Assembly: GCF_002102185.1 (NCBI RefSeq) | Contig: NZ_LQOW01000008.1 | Location: forward strand, 1 to 64,000 | Source of the DNA: Mycobacterium fragae | Lineage (GTDB): Bacteria; Actinomycetota; Actinomycetes; Mycobacteriales; Mycobacteriaceae | DNA length: 64,000 nucleotides | Direction of reading: 5' to 3' | Shown: piece by piece, positions 58,886 to 64,000 of the stretch | Layout: every line of letters begins with the position of its first letter | Numbering within the stretch: the first letter of the stretch is position 1 | Position numbers and translations under genes: made by a program | Notes under the pieces: generated by a model | What the model was told of the DNA's origin: nothing | Seen by the model: the letters and a program-made list of their open reading frames with translations, nothing else | The model's database searches: none

Positions 58886-59858
58886 GCCTCGCAGCGTCGT
58901 CATCACCGGCGCTTCCCGCGGTCTGGGCTTCGCCTCGACAGTTCGCCTCTACCGCGAAGGTTGGCGGGTGGTCGCGGCGATGCGCACGCCCGAGAAGGGG
59001 ATGCTGCTGCTCCGGGAGGCGACGGGAGCCGCGGACGACGACGATCGGCTGATCGGAGTGCAGCTCGACCTGATGGACTCAGCGTCGGTAGCCGCGGCGG
59101 CAAAGGCAATCGAAGAAGCCGTCGGGGCGCCCTACGCACTCGTGCACAACGCCGGGATCTACGTCGCCGGGATGGTGGAGGAGATCGATACGGCGTTGTG
59201 GCAGCAGATGTTTGCCACTAGCGTTCTCGGCCCGGTCGCATTGACTCAGGCTCTGCTGCCATCAATGCGGGCGGCGGGGGAGGGGCGAATCGTCCTGGTA
59301 TCCAGCGCGGTCGGCGTGCGCGGTCAGCCGGTCACCGCAGCGTATTCGGCGGCAAAGGGAGCGTTGGAGCGCTGGGGGGAGTCGATGGCGTGCGAGATCG
59401 CCCCCTTCGGCCTCGGGGTCACCGTCTTGGTCGCTGGCTTTTACGACACCGACATCATCACCGACGCGGGCATGACCGACAACCGCAACTTCGAAGGCCC
59501 GTACGTCCGGCTGCACAGCACGATAGACACCCGCCACCCGCTCGCGATGCGTCTTGCCAGGCCACCCGAGCGGTTCACCGGCGGACTTGTGAAGGCGCTG
59601 GCCGACACCAAGCCGTTCCGGCGTCGCGGCGTTGGACTGGAGGCCTCGATGCTGTTGGCAGCCAACCGGATCCTTCCGGCGTCGGGCATGCATCACGTGT
59701 CGCGGATCGTGTTGGGCATCCCTCGACAGGGCGCGATGCGGAACGGGGCGTGGCCATTGACGGCGGCCCAACGTGCGATGGTCCTTGCCGCGCGGATATT
59801 GCCGAAGCCGGTGTTGCAGCGCCTGGCGAGCCGAAAGAGCGACGTTAAGGAGCAGTGA
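58878..59858 (+). CDS. Short-chain dehydrogenase/reductase
   Basis: 326 residues. Nucleotide motif TGASRGLG, NAG motif (VHNAGIYVAG), catalytic Ser in LVSSAVG and YSAAK. It is an extended classical SDR with a C-terminal tail of about 80 residues. It overlaps the AveC-like gene by eight bases and the P450 start by one base, so the three are translated together. Probably oxidises the alcohol made by the P450. Confidence 0.88.
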   Translation: MGEPRSVVITGASRGLGFASTVRLYREGWRVVAAMRTPEKGMLLLREATGAADDDDRLIGVQLDLMDSASVAAAAKAIEEAVGAPYALVHNAGIYVAGMVEEIDTALWQQMFATSVLGPVALTQALLPSMRAAGEGRIVLVSSAVGVRGQPVTAAYSAAKGALERWGESMACEIAPFGLGVTVLVAGFYDTDIITDAGMTDNRNFEGPYVRLHSTIDTRHPLAMRLARPPERFTGGLVKALADTKPFRRRGVGLEASMLLAANRILPASGMHHVSRIVLGIPRQGAMRNGAWPLTAAQRAMVLAARILPKPVLQRLASRKSDVKEQ

Positions 59859-61075
59859 TGGAACAGCTTTTCGACGACCTGGAGGACTTCGGCGCCTTCG
59901 ACGACGCCATCTCCGGTGACGTGCGTGACCCCTACACCGAACTGGCGCGGATCCGCCGTGAGGAGCCGGTGCAGCGACTCGAGACATCGGGAGCACTTCC
60001 CCACGAGGAATCGCTGCCGATGTTCATCGTGTATCGCCACGAGGACATCCAGCAGATGCTGCGCGACAACGAGACGTTTTCGTCGTCGGCCGTCATCGCC
60101 GCCTTCGGTCCGGTGCTGGGTGAAGGCGTGATGCTCGGCATGGATGAGCCAATCCACGGCCGGTTGCGTTCGTTGGTGTCGAAGGCTTTCTCGCAGAAGT
60201 CGTTGGCGCGCTGGCAAGACGAATTGGTTGGCCGCGTCGCAAACAGTCTTATCGACAAGTTCGCCCCCAACGGCAAGGCAGATCTGGTGAAGGAGTTCAC
60301 CTTCGACTATCCGAGCCAGATCATTGCGGGCCTGTTGGGCTTGCCGGAGAGGGACTACCCACAGTTCCAGCGGTGGTCAATCTCGTTGCTGAGTTGGCTG
60401 ATGAACCCCGAGCGCGGGCTTGCGGCCTCGGCTGCCCTGTGTGACTACTTCGCACCGATCCTCGAGGCCCGGCGCGCCGAGCCAAAGGACGATCTGATCA
60501 GCGCGCTCGCCGCGGCCGAGATCGACGGAGAAAAGCTCGCCGACGAGGAGATCTACTCCTTCCTGCGTCTGCTGCTGCCCGCCGGGGTGGAGACGACCTA
60601 CCGGGCGCTGGGCAGCCTGCTCTTCGGGCTGTTGTCGGATCCGGCGCAATTGGACGCCATCCGCGCGGACCGCTCGCTGCTGCCGCAAGCCATCGAGGAG
60701 GGCGTGCGTTGGGAACCGCCGCTGCTGACCATCACCCGGGTGGCGACCCGCGACACCGAACTCGGCGGGGTGGCGATCCCGGCCGGCGCGACGGTGATGC
60801 CGATGCTGGGCTCGGCGAACCGGCAAGAGGATCGTTACCCCGATCCAGACACGTTCGACATTCACCGACAGCAGAAGCCGAATCTCGCCTGGGGCCACGG
60901 CGTGCACGTCTGCCTCGGCATGCACCTGGCACGGCTGGAAATGCGCACCGCCATCAACCTGCTGCTGGACCGGCTGCCGAACCTGCGGATGGACCCCGAC
61001 GGCGACGATCCGCATATCCGCGGACAGGTCTTCAGGTCGCCGACCTCGCTGCCGGTGCTGTTCGATCCCCAGTAG
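59858..61075 (+). CDS. Cytochrome P450
   Basis: 405 residues. I-helix LLLPAGVETTYRALGS, the ExxR motif (EGVRWEP) and the haem loop LAWGHGVHVCLGMHLAR with its Cys ligand. The haem loop has Trp where Phe is usual. The ATG at 59858 follows AAGGAG and overlaps the SDR stop. Class I bacterial type needing a ferredoxin, none of which is encoded next to it. Family not assigned; by context it hydroxylates the hydrophobic substrate of this cluster. Confidence 0.92.
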   Translation: MEQLFDDLEDFGAFDDAISGDVRDPYTELARIRREEPVQRLETSGALPHEESLPMFIVYRHEDIQQMLRDNETFSSSAVIAAFGPVLGEGVMLGMDEPIHGRLRSLVSKAFSQKSLARWQDELVGRVANSLIDKFAPNGKADLVKEFTFDYPSQIIAGLLGLPERDYPQFQRWSISLLSWLMNPERGLAASAALCDYFAPILEARRAEPKDDLISALAAAEIDGEKLADEEIYSFLRLLLPAGVETTYRALGSLLFGLLSDPAQLDAIRADRSLLPQAIEEGVRWEPPLLTITRVATRDTELGGVAIPAGATVMPMLGSANRQEDRYPDPDTFDIHRQQKPNLAWGHGVHVCLGMHLARLEMRTAINLLLDRLPNLRMDPDGDDPHIRGQVFRSPTSLPVLFDPQ

Positions 61076-61083
61076 GAGTGGCG

Positions 61084-61251
61084 TTGAGCAAACCTCGACT
61101 CGATGAACGGGCCGTCACTCCCGTCGGCCCGCGCAGGTTGCTTATTGCCAATCGGCTAGTTTCCAGTAAGGCTCTCCATAGGGTGACCCCTCTGGGGATC
61201 GCCGTCCTGTATCCCGGCGCTCTGACCAGCGCCTCGTCCAAAGAGAGCTGA
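61084..61251 (+). CDS. Possible small protein between the P450 and ALDH genes
   Basis: 55 residues from a TTG start placed five bases after AGGAG. No Cys, so it is not the missing ferredoxin. No recognisable motif. It fills the only gap in an otherwise tightly packed operon and stops just before the ALDH gene, which is the main argument for it. Confidence 0.3.
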   Translation: MSKPRLDERAVTPVGPRRLLIANRLVSSKALHRVTPLGIAVLYPGALTSASSKES

Positions 61252-61257
61252 ACAGGC

Positions 61258-62742
61258 ATGACTGAGGCTGTAAAGGTCCGCTTCGAGCCGAAGATGATGA
61301 TCGACGGCAAGTTGGTCGACGGCCAGGCCGGCACCTTCACCAACATCAACCCGGCAACCGAGGAGGCGGTCGGAGAGGTCGCCGACGCGTCGAAGGAGGA
61401 TATGCACCGGGCCATCGACGCCGCCCGGCGGGCCTTCGACGAGACCGACTGGTCGACCAACCGCGCGTTGCGTCAGCGCTGCCTGCTGCAGCTGCACGAG
61501 GCCATCGACTCCGAGCGGGAAGAGCTACGGGAAGAGCTCATCCTCGAAGTCGGCGCCCCCCGGGCAATTACGTTCGGTCCCCAGCTGGATGCTCCGCTGG
61601 AGGACGGGCTGCGCTATCCCGCCAAGCTGATCGACGAGTATCCCTGGGAAACCGACTTGGGCGACAAGACGATCAGCCTTACCGGCACCCTGACTGCGCG
61701 CAAGGTATGGCGGGAACCGGTTGGGGTGGTCGGTGCGATCGTGCCGTGGAACTTCCCGTTCGAGGTCACCATCAACAAGATCGGCCAGGCGCTTGCCACC
61801 GGCAACACAGTGGTGCTCAAGCCCGCGCCGGACACTCCGTTCAATGCGACCCGCCTGGGCCGTCTGATCGCCGAAAAGACTGATATCCCACCGGGTGTGG
61901 TCAACGTCGTCACCGCGTCGGATCACCTGGTGGGCGAGGAACTCACTTTGTCGCCGAAAGTTGATCTGATCTCGTTCACCGGCTCGACCGCAGTCGGGAA
62001 ACGAATCATGGAAAAAGGCGCGGCGACGATGAAGCGGCTGTTCCTCGAGCTCGGCGGCAAGTCGGCCACCATTGTCTTAGAAGACGCCGATTTCGGGCTG
62101 GCCTGCGCGATCGGCATCGCGCCATGTATGCACGCCGGGCAGGGCTGTGCCAACCCGACCCGAATGTTGCTGCCGCGGTCTCGCTACGACGAGGGCGTGG
62201 CGATCCTCAAGAGCATCTACGAGAACGTCATGCCGGGAGATCCGCAGGATCCGGGAACCTTGTGCGGTCCGGTGATCTCGGACAAGCAGCGCAAGCGGGT
62301 GCTGAGCTACATCAACAAGGGAGTCGAAGAGGGCGCCACCGCTCTGGTCGGTGGTCCGGATGCGCCCACCGGTTTCGACAAGGGGTTCTACGTCAGGCCA
62401 ACCCTTTTCGTCGACGTCGACAATTCCATGACGATCGCCCAGGAGGAGATCTTCGGCCCAGTGCTGGCTGTCATCCCGTTCAACGATGAGGAAGACGCGA
62501 TCCGGATTGCCAACGACAGCGTGTACGGATTGGCCGGAAACGTCATGTCGGGTTCGCTCGAGCATTCGCTGGCGGTGGCGCGGCGGCTGCGAGCCGGCTT
62601 CATCGGCGTCAATGGTGGCGCTCCGTACGGCGCCGACACACCGTTCGGCGGATACAAGGCAAGTGGAGTGGGCCGCCAGAACGGTGTGGCCGGATTCGAC
62701 CAATACACCGAGATCAAGTCGGTGGGATATCCGACTGGGTGA
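61258..62742 (+). CDS. NAD(P)-dependent aldehyde dehydrogenase
   Basis: 494 residues. Catalytic Cys in HAGQGCANPTR, general-base Glu in LELGGKSATIV, PWNFPF and FTGSTAVGKRI of the cofactor site. It should oxidise the aldehyde formed by the P450/SDR steps to an acid, which after CoA activation could enter beta-oxidation. Last gene of the operon. Confidence 0.93.
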   Translation: MTEAVKVRFEPKMMIDGKLVDGQAGTFTNINPATEEAVGEVADASKEDMHRAIDAARRAFDETDWSTNRALRQRCLLQLHEAIDSEREELREELILEVGAPRAITFGPQLDAPLEDGLRYPAKLIDEYPWETDLGDKTISLTGTLTARKVWREPVGVVGAIVPWNFPFEVTINKIGQALATGNTVVLKPAPDTPFNATRLGRLIAEKTDIPPGVVNVVTASDHLVGEELTLSPKVDLISFTGSTAVGKRIMEKGAATMKRLFLELGGKSATIVLEDADFGLACAIGIAPCMHAGQGCANPTRMLLPRSRYDEGVAILKSIYENVMPGDPQDPGTLCGPVISDKQRKRVLSYINKGVEEGATALVGGPDAPTGFDKGFYVRPTLFVDVDNSMTIAQEEIFGPVLAVIPFNDEEDAIRIANDSVYGLAGNVMSGSLEHSLAVARRLRAGFIGVNGGAPYGADTPFGGYKASGVGRQNGVAGFDQYTEIKSVGYPTG

Positions 62743-62821
62743 GGGGCTTGCCCGGTTCGTCGGGTTAGCTGCGAGCCGACGGGCGAGGTGAGCCCTGCCG
62801 TCGCTCGGCTACGTTGTTCCC

Positions 62822-64000
62822 GTGACCAAGGCGCAGGTGACGGCTTCCCGTCGGTTGTCGATCCGCTATGCGGCGGGGCTGGCAGGCGCCCACCTGATTG
62901 GTATCGCAGACGCTGCCACCATAGTGATACCTCTTCGCGGCCAGATCGTCATCGGGCCGCACGGATACTCGACTGCGAAGAGTGTGGCGACCGTCGCGAT
63001 CATCGTCGTTCTGGGAACCGTCGCCGTCGCGGTGGCCGGCATGCTGAACCTCGCTCCGGTCCTGCGGTGGTTTGTCCGCGGGCAGCAGCCGGATGCTGAT
63101 CAACGGCGGGCGGCGATGGCCCTTTACGGCCGGCAGTCGAGGATCCTGGCGGCGACGTGGGCGGTAAGCGGCGTTGCGTTCCTTCTGCTGAACCTTGATA
63201 GAGCTGTGGCGCTTGTCGTCCCGACCTTGCTGGCGATCGTCTTCGGCGGGACGGCGGCAGCGAGCCTTGGTTTGCTGCTTACCCAATCTTCTCTTCGCCC
63301 GGTTCTACTCGCAGCGACCCAGGGCTCTGAAGGCGTTGTGATGGCCCCACGCGTGCTCACCCGGCTGGTGGGCATGTGGTTGGTGGGCAGCGGGCTGCCA
63401 TGCGCGGCGATCGCGGCGATGGTTGTCATTCGATCAAACGGTTGGATCATTCATAAGGACGTGTCGGTTGAGATGCCCATTCTGGTGGTAACGCTCGCCG
63501 CGGTGCTTATTGGTCTCCCGGCGATGATCCTAACCTCCCGCTCGATTTCGGACCCGGTACGAGAAGTCGTCGACGCGATGGCGCAGGTCGAGCGGGGCCG
63601 GATCGATACGTACGTCGGGGTGTATGAGCGCTCTGAAATCGGGCGTTTGCAAAGCGGATTCAACCGAATGGTTGCCGGTATCGCCGAACGTGACCGGTTG
63701 CGTGATCTGTTCGGTCGTCATGTCGGAGCTGATGTGGCCCGTCGCGCCCTCGAACAGGGCACCTCGCTGTCGGGAGATGTACGGGACGCGGCAATCCTTT
63801 TCATCGACTTGGTAGGTTCGACGACGTTGGCCGCGAGCCGTCCGCCACAAGACGTTGCCGGGGTGTTGAACGACTTCTTCCGAATTGTCGTCAGCGCTGT
63901 CGACGAGCGGAACGGGTTCATCAACAAGTTCCAGGGAGACGCCGCGCTGGCGGTGTTCGGTGCGCCGCTGCCGTCGGACAGTGCGGCATCGGCCGCGTTG
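62822..64000 (+). CDS. Membrane class III adenylate cyclase with HAMP domain, 3' end outside the window
   Basis: 393 codons to the window edge from a GTG at 62822. Six membrane spans in the first 245 residues, a HAMP domain (ISDPVREVVDAMAQVERGRI), the linker RDLFGRHVGADVARRAL and the first half of the cyclase domain with LFIDLVGST and NKFQGDAALAVFG. Metal Asp and substrate Lys are present so far. It is built like the cyclase at 2176. The start has no clear ribosome-binding site. Confidence 0.85.
   Translation, partial: MTKAQVTASRRLSIRYAAGLAGAHLIGIADAATIVIPLRGQIVIGPHGYSTAKSVATVAIIVVLGTVAVAVAGMLNLAPVLRWFVRGQQPDADQRRAAMALYGRQSRILAATWAVSGVAFLLLNLDRAVALVVPTLLAIVFGGTAAASLGLLLTQSSLRPVLLAATQGSEGVVMAPRVLTRLVGMWLVGSGLPCAAIAAMVVIRSNGWIIHKDVSVEMPILVVTLAAVLIGLPAMILTSRSISDPVREVVDAMAQVERGRIDTYVGVYERSEIGRLQSGFNRMVAGIAERDRLRDLFGRHVGADVARRALEQGTSLSGDVRDAAILFIDLVGSTTLAASRPPQDVAGVLNDFFRIVVSAVDERNGFINKFQGDAALAVFGAPLPSDSAASAAL

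Noticed and set aside
61084..61251. Small frame as a ferredoxin partner of the P450
   Set aside because: It contains no cysteine, so it cannot hold an iron-sulfur cluster.

Overview
The window looks like chromosome of a slow-growing Mycobacterium. It is high-GC, and its backbone follows the gene order I recall for M. tuberculosis Rv1316c to Rv1343c, beginning at the 3' end of the rRNA operon. Species was not determined; all homologue names are from recognition of the translated sequence, not from a search.

Layout. (1) 1-14695, backbone: end of 5S rRNA with its terminator, ogt and ada-alkA, a membrane class III cyclase, nucS, an Rv1322-like protein, methylmalonyl-CoA epimerase, fadA4, a thioredoxin-fold/TPR protein, then glgB-glgE facing glgP. 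(2) 14696-35286, an accessory signalling island lying between glgP and dinG, which I recall as adjacent in M. tuberculosis. (3) 35287-46731, backbone again: dinG, pncB, clpS, a DUF2017 gene, the P1 peptidase-mec-cysO-cysM sulfur-transfer run, rhomboid, murI, an Rv1339-type phosphodiesterase, rph, rdgB, the Rv1342c homologue and lprD. (4) 46812-64000: tRNA-Leu(UAG), a few accessory membrane or secreted proteins, then a lipid/terpenoid-type catabolic cluster (SDR, tandem TetR, nitroreductase, two acyl-CoA dehydrogenases, vWA + MoxR ATPase, binding protein, AveC-like membrane protein, SDR, P450, ALDH) and the start of another cyclase.

The signalling island is the most unusual part. Three large membrane proteins each fuse a normal PknB-type Ser/Thr kinase to a second, atypical kinase domain of the YegI/TerY-P-triad type, then a Pro-rich linker, one membrane span and a different extracellular domain. 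A PP2C phosphatase and a TerY/YegL-like vWA protein lie beside them, so all three parts of a TerY-P triad are present. Two of the kinases share a 2099-bp block that looks identical in DNA and then diverge abruptly at the extracellular domain. The same island holds possible phospho-readers (an EmbR-like SARP with FHA, an FHA-cyclase), a PknD-like NHL propeller without a kinase, and secreted or envelope enzymes (class-A beta-lactamase-like hydrolase, NagZ-like GH3, S1-like protease). Heptamers repeated every 11 bp, as expected for a SARP, lie upstream of three island genes.

In the catabolic cluster the regulator is one chain with two TetR domains, as in Mce3R. A 15-bp motif (GAACAGATATTTGGT and variants) occurs five times, once in front of each transcription unit that has a recognisable promoter region. 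The enzymes suggest hydroxylation (P450), alcohol and aldehyde oxidation (SDR, ALDH) and side-chain beta-oxidation (acyl-CoA dehydrogenase pair) of an unknown hydrophobic compound, with a MoxR/vWA pair whose client enzyme is not apparent.
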